Source: Aporrectodea caliginosa (taxonomy: Eukaryota > Annelida > Clitellata > Crassiclitellata > Lumbricidae). Taken from it: a stretch of DNA of 64,000 bases. The position numbers and the translations under genes were made by a program. The notes beneath the pieces are model-generated. The model ran no database searches and was not told where the DNA came from. It saw only the letters and a list, made by a program, of their open reading frames with translations. How positions within the stretch are numbered: the first letter of the stretch is position 1; each line of letters starts with the position of its first letter. The stretch lies in the NCBI GenBank assembly GCA_020284085.1, contig JACEVL010006418.1, forward strand, positions 1 to 64,000, given 5' to 3'. Below, in pieces: positions 50,057 to 60,574 of this stretch.

Positions 50057-52502
50057 ACTACTACTACTACTACTACTACTCACTACTACTACTGCTGCTG
50101 CTGCTACGACTGCTGCTGCTGCTGCTACTACTACAACTGCCTACGTCTGTACTAGTACTGGCAGCCTGGTTATAGACGCGACTTCTGCTGCTGCTGCTTA
50201 CGGTGTCACGAACAGAGTATCCCCATACATGAGTATCCCCCTTAGCGAAATGGAGTATTCGGTTTCGTTTGCATTTTTGGCGGTTTATAAGTGTATTCAG
50301 TCGTACTGTTTGGATTTATTGTACACATAAAATATTTTAAGTTGCGTATCTTTAGTTTGTACGTCGACCTGAAATTAATTTAGCCTACTTCGTTTTTGGT
50401 GATTTTGACTGGATTTTCGCCGAGGCTATCGTGATGCGTATGACGCTGGGGATAGAATGGTTCATCCCCCGGATACTCTAAACCGGTTTATTCCATCCGG
50501 GGGATAAATTCATACATCCCCGGATAGTCTTAGGACGGATACTCTATTTCGTGATACCGGCCGTGGTGAACCCAGCGGCAACATGAGATGCATTCGAGGC
50601 CGTTCCAGAAGGCCCGGCGGGTCCCGTGGCCTAGCCGTCATCGGCGGCGGGGGTCAGACACGGCCGGATGCCAGATAGTGGAGATTGACGCAAAACCAAA
50701 GCAAGGGTTGACCCTGGGTCCGTGTTGGTTATTATTTGAAAACTGTTCGCTGGAGATGGTGTGGGGCGCCTCTAATTTGTTATTTTGGGGGGCTGCAAAT
50801 TGCTCTGGCTAAGTAATTAATGAATATCTACAAAAGCGTTCTTGTCGCCTTCAGGACTTGCTGTCCAGCCAGAGATTGTCACTGACGTGGGACCAGGCCC
50901 TGTTCCTCTCCCCAGGGTGAACAACTGGATAATCCTGATGCATCGCTTTAACGGATCTCTGAACTTCAACCGAAACTGGACCGAATACAAGAACGGATTT
51001 GGAGATATAGGACGAGGCGAGTTTTGGTTGGGAAACGAAAAAGTCCACCTTCTGACCAACAGAACAGGACTCAGCTATAGACTTCGCATAGAGGTATTTC
51101 GGAACTTATATTTTATATTTATTTAATTGTAATTGTAATTGTAATTGTAATCGAACATTTATATAGCGCCGCTCAGAAATCAGCAGCGCTATTGATCTGC
51201 GTCAGTGCCTGAATTAGGAAACAAAAAGTCTTAAGACGTCTACGGAACTGGGAAGGAGAGAGGGCTAGTAACTCAAAAAGGAAGAGACTGAGGAAGAGAG
51301 TTCCAAGCTGATGGGCCAACACGGGCAAAGCACCTAGAGTGGGCCGTCGCAGAGCGCATGCGAGGGACAACCATAAGGCCACGGGTCGAAGATCGCAAAG
51401 AGGCCCTCGCAGGTAAGGAGGAGACAAAGGTGCAAAAAGACCTCAGGTAGGATGGGGCCACCCCAACAAGGCAGTTACGCATGAGGGAAAGGATTTTGAA
51501 GTTTACCCGCTGTTGGATAGGAAGCCAGTGAAGAGTATCCCGAATATAGCTTGAGATATGAGCAAACTTTGGAATGGCGCCTATAATTTTGTATAGTGTA
51601 AGTAGAAGCTGGATTGATGAAAAAAATCGGCAAGCTTATAGTATCGGGGGCTGAAGGATATAGTTAATAAGTTTACTGGTGTCGTGAGTGTCAGTTATGG
51701 TCAGGTTAGGCATCGCCGCATCGTGAGGGTTGGTTAGGGTTGAAGAGACTGAGGAAGGTTGCAACCTCATGTCATGTCAACCTCATGTCAGTTTCTAACT
51801 GTTTGAAAGCTAATAAATTGTCGTTGAATTAACAACATTTCATTTTGCTCGGTTCTCACCTTAACCAGCTAACCGATAGTATTTATTGACGACAAGGATA
51901 TTTTGTCTCTGTAATGGTTTGCGGTGTGCCAACCTAGTGTTTCGTCAATAAATGAATATTATTATTTTGCATATGGATCAGATGAGCCTTTAATGCATAT
52001 AATTTATATGGACCAGACGCATTTGCGGCCGCTCCCGAAGACCCCGTGGATGAGGAATGGGCTGAGCGGAGTGCGATCGTGAACAATAGTTTGATCCGGT
52101 AGGAAGTAACATAAATATTACATATTACAGATGAACAAAAATGGAACTTGGTTTTGTGCCGATTACGCCACATTTTCTCTTGATTCGGAAGACAACTACT
52201 ACGCCATTCGCGTCTCAGGATTCAGTGGAACTGCCGGAGATTCGCTCACCAATACTGTGGTGCCGTCGAAGTGGTACCACAGCGGAATGAACTTCACAAC
52301 CTTTGATGCCGACAACGACAGAAATGTAATCGTCGACAGTTACTGCGCCAGAACGTACCGAGGGGGATGGTGGTTCAACGACTGCTACCTCAACTGTCTG
52401 ACGTGCCTCTACGGAAAGCACTTTGTTTGGGAAACAACGAAGACTACTAATCCGTCGACTGGTATAGTTCAAGAAGACCGCATGATGATCAAAACCAAAT
52501 GA
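44261..52502 (+). CDS. PAN-FReD copy F, five exons, 354 aa
   Basis: Exons 44261-44575, 45362-45395, 48874-48978, 50855-51093 and 52131-52502 sum to 1065 nt in frame. Exon 1: signal peptide (IIISWLIMISTGFVC) and PAN domain (KCAVECSLASQCVAFGFYSS). Exon 2 encodes DRDALIGSSAM and lacks the Cys found in other copies. Exon 3: NDSCNVARVYDRNCFTLILV and TTICFTPPG. FReD: LMHRFNGSLNFNRNW, GRGEFWLGNEKVHLLTNRT, FCADYATFSLDSED, loop DADNDRNVIVDSYCA, GGWWFNDCYLNCLTCLYG, end MMIKTK. Introns are swollen by a degenerate retrotransposon, a twin-primed RTE-like element, another L2-like tail, a 1.1-kb (CTA/CTG) array, a MITE and a minus-strand L2-like tail. All splice borders are GT/AG. Confidence 0.88.
44780..45190 (+). 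mobile_element. Degenerate RTE-like C-terminal remnant with (GAT)n tail
   Basis: With frame changes it reads IAGISRLQKIRNEDIGQALR, then FGHVERMPADRIPHNTLPAR, a pattern typical of the C terminus of RTE-like polyproteins, with in-frame stops. It ends in a (GAT)n/(GAC)n run (45097-45190). In intron 1 of copy F. Confidence 0.65.
45774..47058 (-). pseudogene. Reverse transcriptase, palm to C terminus (3' half of the RTE-like element)
   Basis: Minus-strand frame from GISLLSVPGKVYTRVL through EEQAGFRRGRGTLDQIF, FIDFRQAFDS (first catalytic Asp), VGVRQGCGLSPYLFNLIL, LRFADDIDLMAES (catalytic ADD), then FVYLGGVIT, YGAESWCMKKEDERR, RLTWYGHVIRMENGRMPAKA, RSRGRQKKRWIDN and RASSSANT-stop. A one-base loss in a run of A (TTTT at 46223-46226 on the + strand) shifts the frame at RTK/TKLYETL. 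Otherwise open, so the insertion is young. Confidence 0.9.
47046..48269 (+). pseudogene. Endonuclease C-terminal part to RT fingers (inverted 5' half)
   Basis: Open frame from VIMGDFNAKVGKDWETW (endonuclease GDFN motif), RIDYIIVNNRWRSSV, PDVASDHKLVM (SDH catalytic motif), a charged linker region, KRKAPGEDNITAEMIREG, and IVPIHKKKDKTICSNYR, where similarity ends at the target duplication. The start of the endonuclease is missing. Confidence 0.9.
48590..48842 (+). mobile_element. 5'-truncated non-LTR element, RT C-terminal tail
   Basis: Encodes LVPHTRTAMAQSRSFTSVGL, SLWNALSPSTRSR and a C-terminal extension to EWFTL-stop. The 3' UTR has 'gagaggcgctttataaatg' and an (AATAC)n-type tail ending 32 bp before exon 3 of copy F. 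Confidence 0.75.
49015..50135. repeat. 1.1-kb (CTA/CTG)n compound trinucleotide array
   Basis: CTA, CTG and CCA triplets alternate in blocks, ending in CTG-rich DNA. It lies in intron 3 of copy F, starting 40 bp after the exon 3 donor. Long open frames on both strands are only the repeat. Confidence 0.95.
50202..50558 (-). mobile_element. 357-bp MITE, family M1 copy 2, inverted orientation
   Basis: Starts GGTGTCACGAACAGAGTATC and ends ACTCTATTTCGTGATACC. Internally it is the reverse complement of 2601-2952 with scattered differences, for example 'tacgtcgacctgaaattaat' matching the inverse of 'ttgatttcaggtcgactta'. Confidence 0.85.
51125..51570 (-). mobile_element. 5'-truncated non-LTR retrotransposon (family L1a, copy 2)
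   Basis: Minus strand encodes ISSYIRDTLHWLPIQQR, VNFKILSLMRNCLVGVAPS, SLRSSTRGLMVVPRMRSAT and ARVGPSAWNSLPQSL, closely matching the element at 27133-27620. The 3' end is 'gcgctatataaatgttcga' plus (TTACAA)n. In intron 4 of copy F. Confidence 0.8.
51570..52130. other. Rest of intron 4 of copy F
   Basis: Contains a possible retroposon end 'cctagtgtttcgtcaataaa' at 51935-51955 followed by an ATT run. No exon seen before the acceptor at 52130. Confidence 0.45.
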
Positions 52503-52685
52503 ACAACAAGACAAAAAAATTTACAAACAAATAGATATTCTTTCTAATGTAGATGAAACATTTGTTATGTGCAAGGATTCTCTTGTTAACCTAGATACGT
52601 ACATTCGCTCTGTTATACGCCACAAGCACATATTTACGCTTGTATACTATGTAACGCTTTGTGAAACTGAATTATCTGGTCATCT

Positions 52686-52691
52686 AATAAA
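52686..52691 (+). terminator. Candidate poly(A) signal of copy F
   Basis: AATAAA 184 bases after the stop codon, in the duplicated 3' flank. Confidence 0.45.
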
Positions 52692-53461
52692 CTTTTCCGC
52701 ATTTCCTTTGACGTTCTACTCTTAAATGAAACAGAAATTGCACAGACTCGGCTCCTTTGTGATTCGAATTTTATTGTTTAGATGCGCGACAGACAGATGC
52801 AACTAATATTAGCAAGTGGCGTCCAACATGTCTTGATGGATCATGGGGCTCAACACTGTCGTTCAGCATTGCCTCAAAATGGAGAAGATTCTGGTTTCAT
52901 GATTCACCGGAGTTAAACCTGGTTTCTCGAATGGGTTTTGATCAATGATGGGCATTTCACTTGAAAGGACCATTGATTGATAACCAGGGCGATATATAAA
53001 GTCATGATGTGGTTTGAACATTAATATAACTTTACTATTATAGAAGTCGTTAGTTTGCTTGGGCACAATGAAAACAATGGACTAGATTATTATTTAGGTT
53101 GGATCAGAAGATATTCAAACACTTTTACGGTCATGGACAACGACGAAATGTCCACTTGAAATTGAATGAACTTCTGAAGTTTATGGTGAGCAACACTTCG
53201 AGGAAATCTTCGTCGTAGATCTCCAAATGGTGCGGTGTTTGAAACTCCTTCTTCACCAGGCAGTATATAATTAATTAGTCCAATCATTGGGTATAGTCTA
53301 CTGCCAGACTGAAAGCTCCGTCTCATTACGACAGCAATTGGTCGACATTATCTTGCTATCCATGTGTTTGTGCAGCAGCATCAATAAATGTAATTTGCGT
53401 TGTAATTAAAGTCGCAAAGTTTTACAGCGCCATTTGAAGAGAACTCATCAGAGGCACCTCT

Positions 53462-53718
53462 GACCTGACACGAATACTGCAGAGAGGTCCTATTGGTACC
53501 ACAATGGAATGAACTTTACAACCCCGGATGCCGACAACGACATGAAACCAAGTGGGAACTGCGCCGAGCAGTACAGTGCAGGATGGTGGTTCAACAACAG
53601 TCCTGCTGGATGCCCTGTCTTACCTGCTAGTACGGGCCTGATTTCAATTGGTATAGCTTGAGTAACTTGCCGTCAGGGGGCGCAGTTGAAAGAGCGCGAA
53701 TGATGATGAAACGAGTCT
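53462..53718 (+). pseudogene. Frameshifted FReD exon-5 relic downstream of copy F
   Basis: Reads [40 protein letters not shown], then WFNN; a short insertion shifts the frame before the [12 protein letters not shown] block, and a stop interrupts it there. The second part still gives [24 protein letters not shown]. The first third of the exon is missing and no exon 4 precedes it. The 3' flank after it (to about 54080) also matches other copies. Confidence 0.85.
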
Positions 53719-54464
53719 GAACAAGACCTGTCCACTCTTTGTAATTGGTCGTCTTTTACATTTCTTTTTGAAGTCTTGGTTTGTGGAAGATTCTGTTGTT
53801 AACGTAAAGTTGACCATTTTTTCCTTGCCATCAGCACATACTATATTATGCATTGCATAAAATGTAACGCTTTGTGAGACTGACTTCGTGTCCTTTAAGA
53901 AACTTTCCTCATCTACTTCCTCGCTTTCTTTTATTAGCTGGACTATTATTTGCACAGGTTTGGTTTCTTTTCCATTCTAGTTTTACTTTAAAGACGAATA
54001 CATGTGGAACAATGCTATATACTATACATTGACATCTTAACTGTTACTATTGCTACTAAATGTTGCTGATTATGACAGTGATGGATACTCTAGAACACAC
54101 AATCTAGTGTTTAATCTCTATGCTGATTAATACGTTAACACAAACACTCTAATGATATAGGATCTATGTTATATGAATACTCTAATTATATAGCTCTATG
54201 CTTTTAACTGTACTTGCGGTATGTTTATGTTTTCTAGATTGTGGTTAAAACAAATTACTTCTAAAACTAGTTCGGTTATTGTCATATAACAGATAGGAGA
54301 CGTATGTGCCACTGATGCTCAGGCTTCTGAAAAATGTCTCCACTGACAGTTTTCGTGCCAAAACACAGAGCCCGACAAATGAATTTCGTTAGATGTTGAT
54401 CATTGACCCAGATTCATAGTCCTTGACCTTCGATCCATAATTATAAGATGAAGAATAATACAAC

Positions 54465-54680
54465 TTAAGCAACAGAGACTCTTTGTAATGGATTGACTCG
54501 CTCAGTTCGAAGTTTTAATTTGTAGAGATTTTAAGTTATTATATTTTATGCTTGTAAAGGCTACAATGCAGGCCTAACGCTTTGTGAAACTGAATTTCTT
54601 GTCGCCTGGGAACCTTTTCCGCAGCTTCCTCATCGTTCTAAGTTTATCTGAAGTAGTAACTCCACAGATACGATTACATC
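54465..54680 (+). repeat. Orphan 3' UTR-like segment of the gene family
   Basis: 'caacagagactctttgtaat' through 'cgctttgtgaaactgaattt' matches the 3' flank of copies B, E and F but no exon precedes it. It is another remnant of a lost copy. Confidence 0.7.
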
Positions 54681-56030
54681 CACCTACCGCTCATTCCAAT
54701 GATGACAGCTGAGCCCAACGAATCTAGGTGTCCATATCCTCTATCCTATTTTCATTTTAAAATTAAGTTTGACGCACGTACATGGTCTGTGCTTTCCGAG
54801 GCATTCGTAGACGAACATCTCTCCAAGTGAATTAACAACGGTCTTTCCCCGAACTGATTTGGATATGAATTGAGAGGTGATAAAACCCTGGGTGATATGC
54901 GTCTTCGCTTTGGTACATCATCGGTTTCTGCCTTACGCATAATGGAGCGCGCTAAAAGTAACTCATTAATACTAATAGCTTGGAGATGGCGCTACTCCAA
55001 CCACAGCGGCAGCTTTAGTTATTGTAAATGTACTTTGAAATTTAACTTGGCGCATCTTCAAGAGCGAACTACTCGAGGTGCTCCATGCGATAGGCTATAG
55101 CCTAAGTATTACATTACACTACCTAAGCAGTTATTTTGCGCACTTTTGTATTGATACAAATACTCGCCTTGTTGACACGTAGAACACTGACCTAAACATA
55201 TCCCACGTTAGAGAGTACAAATTGCGAGTTGAAACAAGTCTAGGAACATATTCGAAAACAGGGAAACATGACGATATTAGTGACAATAGCATTGTGGTCA
55301 GAGGTCATCCCGTTCGAATTGCAAGTTCAAATTACGCCCATTCTCATCGATGACACTGATCCGTCTTCCTACGGTTACCTTTGTTGCAAACTCCATATCG
55401 CATGTTGAAAGAGGTCTTCATCCCATCCGCCTCATCAAACGTCTTTGAAGCATGTTGATTTTCCCAATTCCCTATACAATTCAGACGCATCCGCGTGAAG
55501 TTTGCACAATCACCGTCACCCTGCAGTAAATGAAGAATTCTTTGCCGCTGTCAGAAGAAGGAATATTCTATGCGCTTCAATTGGTCGTTCTTTTCTTTAT
55601 GAGAAACCTCTGTGGCTGCGACTAATCGGTTCTTCACGAGCGTCGACTATAAAATGGGTTTTTAATAATTTAATCCGTGACGATAGAAGAACAATTGATG
55701 ATTCTCAACCATCTGAAGTGGGCTTACGTGATGCGTAGAACGAAAGGGAACTTGATCTATTAAAGGAAATAAGACGTTGTGAAGGATCAAAGCCTGTTGA
55801 CATACTGCCTGTAATTCAGTTGGGAAAGAGGATATTGAGTTTGGATTAAACGGATTACGCCGTTGATTAGCAATTTAAGTTGATTGGACCTTTCTCTGAA
55901 CACAGAAAATCAGAACAAGAGAGATAAAGAAGAAAGACAGCCAGACAAACAGACAGACAGACAGACGGATCGAGAAGGTTGAATACAAGGCATGTTTGCG
56001 AGTGATGACAAACAGTAGCGCATACTGAAG
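54681..56030. other. Intergenic F-G, duplicated 5' flank of copy G
   Basis: No gene. 55218-55297 matches blocks at 10881 and 19091; 55330-56000 matches the flanks of copies E and H ('cgcctcatcaaacgtctttg'). Confidence 0.6.
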
Positions 56031-56031
56031 C

Positions 56032-56080
56032 TATTTAAATTGGATAATCGAACCACTGTGGTTGCATTTGTCGCCTGCAG
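56032..56080 (+). promoter_or_regulatory. Putative core promoter of copy G
   Basis: TATTTAAA at 56032-56039 followed by 'ggataatcgaacc' and 'gttgcatttgtcgcctgcag'. The TATA-like box lies 120 bp before the start codon, and the block is conserved upstream of H and, altered, E. Initiation about 30 bp downstream is inferred. Confidence 0.5.
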
Positions 56081-56151
56081 TGAGAACTGAGACTACCAGA
56101 CATTCAACCGTTTGCGATACTCATTCAGCCCAGCGTTGAAAGCACCTTTCC

Positions 56152-59100
56152 ATGAGAATGAAACGCTCCACTTACCTCACGATCTCTGCAAGATTCTTCG
56201 TTTGGCTGATCATCTCATCGTCGACTGACGTCGTTTGTCAAAGCCAGCCCAACCAGCATTACATGGCTTCTGATGTCTGGCCTAACTACTGTCCGGCTCC
56301 AGCAGATGCAATAGAGTCTCACCAAGTTAGGTCTATGATCAGCTGTGGTGTCAAATGCAGCTTGTCGCCTCAATGCGTCGACTTTAGCTTCTACTCCTCA
56401 AGCGGAAGATGCTATTTGTATGCTTCGCTTCCGGCGCAAGTCTCTTATGACGCAGATTGCAGATTTCTGATGGTAAGGTCTTATAGTTTTTATCAGTTCT
56501 TCTCTCTTTTTCAAAGCATGAAACCATTTCTATTATAGGTCGATACTTTAGATAAAATTTCATTTGTTCTGATAATGAAATTCAGGTATTTAAACATAAT
56601 TACTGAAGAAATAAGTAATTGAAGATTAGATCTAATACATGTTACAAATCAAACACTCAGAACAAAAAACCAGCTGCCATTCGCAGTCAGCCTTCCAGAA
56701 AAGTTCAGAACTTATTTTACCCTCATGATAGTAGCCTATTATTATGCCATAGAGTGAATCTGACTTTACTTTTGCAAACATTTAAGTCACGCTAATTATC
56801 AGAACTTGTGAATACGCAGAAATCCCTTTTATCAAATGTCACTCGCTGACAAATCTAATAACAGTGTGTCAGGACTTTTTTTAGTGTGTAGTTCTACACA
56901 AAAAGTGCAGTTCTAAATGAATTTGTGCCGCTGTAAAAGCATTTTTGTGCAGTTAAATATAACTGTAAAAAGGCCATTGTCATTACATTTGGAATAACTT
57001 ACCGTGGCTTTTTGAAAAAGAGAGAAGGTTTATGCAGTTCTAAAAATTCATCAGAGAAAGCCCTGGTGTTTGACTAACCTGTATTGCAATGTTGATAGGA
57101 TACGAATGCATTCTCGGGATGTTCATCGAAAGGTAGGAACCATTCTTTGTTCTTTTTTGTGTCTTCGCCAAATGCTTGCTGGCTACATTCAGAAAAATAT
57201 TTCACTTTACACAGCACTTAGGAAATTGAGACAACTGATGATATGTGTAATTAAAGGAAATGAGACTTTCAAGTCTGTTCTAAAGAATTAGGTGACTCTA
57301 TATCGGGATTTGCTATCCCTAAGTGACCCCTTGGATTGGCTATAAAAAATTACATTTTGATTAACGGTAAAATCGATTATTATTTTTGTGTTCAATAAAA
57401 TGTCAAATTGTGAATTAAAATGTCAATACAGCCCTGGTACAAAAGGAAGAAGATTCGTGCACTTCTCAACAAGCGAACCAAGACTTCGTCGGATGTCTGT
57501 CGCTCACTGCAATTAACGGCACTAACGGAACTGAGGCGATCTGCCTAGCACCTTCAGGTCTAGCACCTTTCCACCTAAACGCTTAAACCTTTAACTTCGC
57601 TGACAGATTGTTCTATAATACAGTTAGAGTTTTCTACTGCACTGATGAATTGGTGCAGCGCCATTAAAGCTCTTTATGAGCTCTCCAAAAAATGTAAAAT
57701 ATGGGCCTAAAAGTGCGCGTTTTCTCTGTGCAACTTAAATTAATCGGGTGAGATCCTACACCAACGCTGCCCTTTTTTAATTTCGTGCAATGCCATGTAA
57801 GGTCAACATGCACTGAGCGTACTGGCCAGAGATTCAAATAACAGAGGGGAGCCAGCATCGGTAAGCCCCTGTATGCGAACCGGCGTCATCACACGCAGAG
57901 GCGCATCGGACGAGCGCCCTAACAATGCAGCTAAGCGGCCAAGAGGAGCATCGCTGGTACCGTACACAATTTTGGCATAGCCTAACAAATTTTATTCAGT
58001 TCGTTGAATAATTGACGGCAGTCTGTGTTAACGGATGACATTGGTTGAACTTGGCTCTGATGAAATAAAAAATGCTGTTTGAACTAATTAGTCTCTAAAT
58101 CTTCAGAATGCTTTTACGAAACTATTGATTTAGAAGATCTTGTTCTTCTGAGGTGTAAGACTGAATAGTCATGACTGTAGCTTCCAACTTGCATTGAAAC
58201 CTCCGCAAGATTCTCTTTATATAATTATAAGCAGTTTCAAAGGACCTGCTTCAATATGCATTGTTAAATTAAATGAGTGAATTATCTGATGCAAGATACT
58301 GTGATAGTGTGCGTTCTAAATATTGCGCTGAACTTTACAGGAAATTCCGTGCAAATTGAGATGCAGAACGTTGACCTGGGAACAGGTCCCGTTCCGCTGC
58401 CGTTCATAAAGCATTGGATAATTGTGATGCAACGCTTTGACGGATCTCTGGACTTCAATCGAGGATGGGTCGAGTATAGGAATGGATTTGGAAACCGAGG
58501 ACAGGGCGAGTTTTGGCTGGGAAATGAAAAAGTCCATCTTCTGACAAACAAAGGAGGAGGACATTTTTATCGCCTCCACATAGAAGTAGGCAAATCGCGT
58601 TTTTTCTAGTAATGATAGTCAGTAGACCTGAGGTGTTAGACTGAATAATCAAGACTGTAGCTTTAGTCTTAAGAGATCTCAAATAAGACTTATTGTAGGC
58701 TAATTACTGACTTCTATTGCGCCGGTGTCTAATGCACAAGGTATCAACCAATGGCACGCCAAAACCAAGCCGTAAGTTTTTCAGGGCGTCTTAATGCTAC
58801 AGCCTTTTGCTGTGTTTTATGACCTTGAAACAATTCAATTTAATTATTAAATAATCAGGAAAACATATTTTTCTACATCTAGCTGCAGCTTCGGCACACT
58901 GGCTCTTGCATTTTGATAGTTAGACCTGCGGTGATAGTAAGGCTTTCAATTGAAATGATTCTTAAAAGTTTGGAATGTCGATGTTCTTACTGTATACATA
59001 GCTGCAGCTATATACCACTGGAAAGTGGTTATACGCCGATTACTCCACCTTCTACCTGGATGCCGAGAATAATAACTATGCCATCCACGTCGCTGGATTC

Positions 59101-59382
59101 ACTGGAGTCGCCGGAGATTCACTCTCAAACACAACAATTTCTTCAAACCAGAACCACAACGGCATGAGCTTCAGCACACCAGATGCAGACCACGATTTGA
59201 ATAACAACAACAACAATGCTCCTTCATGCGCTGTCTCATACAATGCCGGCTGGTGGTTCAACTACTGCGGCTGGTGCTGTCTTACTTGCAAATACAGTGG
59301 ATTTATGTACTGGTACACCTTGGCCCAATTGGAACCCAATGGTAGACTGCGCGCTGCGAGGATGATGATCGCAAGCGCATAA
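56152..59382 (+). CDS. PAN-FReD copy G, five exons, 368 aa
   Basis: Exons 56152-56472, 57099-57132, 57432-57557, 58341-58585 and 59002-59382 sum to 1107 nt in frame. Exon 1: signal peptide (FFVWLIISSSTDVVC) and PAN domain (SCGVKCSLSPQCVDFSFYSS). Exon 2: DTNAFSGCSSKG. Exon 3: EEDSCTSQQANQDFVGCLSL and EAICLAPSG. FReD: MQRFDGSLDFNRGWVEYRNG, GQGEFWLGNEKVHLLTNKGG, LYADYSTFYLDAEN, AGWWFNYCGWCCLTCKYSG, end MMIASA. The calcium loop reads DADHD and is followed by a run of six Asn encoded by AAC/AAT repeats before APSCA, the longest loop in the family here. This copy is more diverged from A-F and groups with H. Secreted lectin-like role inferred. Confidence 0.9.
56480..57095. other. Intron 1 of copy G
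   Basis: AT-rich; matches the corresponding intron of copy H for long stretches. No element recognised. Confidence 0.55.
57560..58338. other. Intron 3 of copy G
   Basis: No exon. The start ('gcacctttccacctaaacgc') is shared with copy H. No insertion with clear boundaries. Confidence 0.5.
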
Positions 59383-59429
59383 CCCAGATCAACTGCTGGA
59401 CAATTAGAGTAGAGTTTTAGTGTTTCAGA

Positions 59430-59435
59430 AATAAA
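59430..59435 (+). terminator. Candidate poly(A) signal of copy G
   Basis: AATAAA 48 bases after the stop codon of copy G. Confidence 0.5.
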
Positions 59436-59882
59436 GACTACTTTCATTTTTAGAAACATTTCTTTGATGTCTGTTGGGCGTTTCAACAGGATCTGTGAAA
59501 TTTTAGTTGACTGTTAGAACAGAGCAGCATTTCATGTGACACGGTCTCTGAAAACAGAATATAATTAGCCTAACATCGATTCAGATTAAATGGTTGCAAA
59601 ACTAATATGTCTTTTCTTCTGTCGCATAAAAACTGATTAGTCCAAATTCAAGAATCGTTTTTCTTAGCTTACACGAAGGAAAGGTCAAAGGCTTGGCCCA
59701 CTTGAAACCCAGAGTTTTGAGAAAACATGCCAAAGTTTCTTAGACAACTGACAACATCGGTTAATGCCTCGTGCATTAGCCACAGATGCTGTAGATGTTA
59801 CCTTATATAGAGCAACACGTCAAAATAAGAAAGACGTTTTAATTACCAATCTCTATCAATTACAGGTAGTTCAAAGTGTAAC

Positions 59883-60042
59883 CAGTGCCGTCTTAAGGCA
59901 TGGGCACGATGGGCACTCGCCAGGGCCCATGATTCTAGGGCCCCAAATTCAAATGACCAGAACATTTTACCGCGTGCGTGACCGCCACATGCGTCTTAAT
60001 TGAAACTCTGCCCAGAACTACAGTGATGTTAAGTCGGCGATG
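59883..60042. mobile_element. hAT-like MITE, 160 bp, perfect 8-bp target duplication
   Basis: Begins CAGTGCCGTCTT and ends AAGTCGGCGATG (inverse CATCGCCGACTT, 9 of 12 matching). AGTGTAAC flanks both sides exactly (59875-59882 and 60043-60050). Internal 'gggcactcgccagggccc' is self-complementary. No coding capacity. Confidence 0.75.
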
Positions 60043-60192
60043 AGTGTAACATGAAAAATCAAAAGTCTACAAACAAACCAATGAAAACCTTCCAACTAGG
60101 AGAGAATGTCGCATTCCACAATAGCGATCCACGAACAATCAAGGCGTAAATTCTGAATATCGATGTGTGTCTGAGCGACATAATGTGCAAGT

Positions 60193-60256
60193 GTGTATGT
60201 ATGTATGTATGTATGTGTGTATGTATGTACGTATGTATGTATGCATGTATATATGT

Positions 60257-60299
<43 letters not shown>
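60193..60299. repeat. (GTAT)n and (TA)n microsatellites
   Basis: GTAT units to about 60262, then a TA run to 60297. Confidence 0.95.
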
Positions 60300-60301
<2 letters not shown>

Positions 60302-60345
60302 TATTTATATAGCGCCTTACAAGAAACTCACGAAGGCGCATAGTC
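60299..60345 (-). mobile_element. Retroposon 3' tail fragment, minus strand
   Basis: Inverse reads 'ggcgctatataaatag', the tail shared by SINEs and L2-like elements here. The adjoining TA/GTAT tract would be its simple-repeat end. Confidence 0.5.
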
Positions 60346-60396
60346 AATAATATAACGAAAAAAATGAACGCTTATCTGTCTGTCTTCTGTGACAAA

Positions 60397-60553
60397 CGTT
60401 GTCATAGCAACGCTCAAACATAATATAGGTCTAGCCGAAGTTCTTTGTGTGACGTCACAATATTATGCCTTCAAGCATCGCTTCTCACTGCATCTGGCTT
60501 AGGCCTACGTCATTCTACGTCATAGCAATAACAAAAACGTTGTCATAGCAACG
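60397..60553. promoter_or_regulatory. Two identical palindromes CGTTGTCATAGCAACG
   Basis: The 16-bp imperfect palindrome occurs at 60397-60412 and 60538-60553. GTTGTCATAGCAAC resembles the X-box bound by RFX factors. TACGTCA motifs lie between (60507, 60517). Function is unproven; they could equally be part of a repeat. Confidence 0.3.
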
Positions 60554-60574
60554 TGAGATCATGCACAATGATAA

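Noticed and set aside
48983..50155. 390-codon frame
   Set aside because: Translation of the CTA/CTG array inside intron 3 of copy F.
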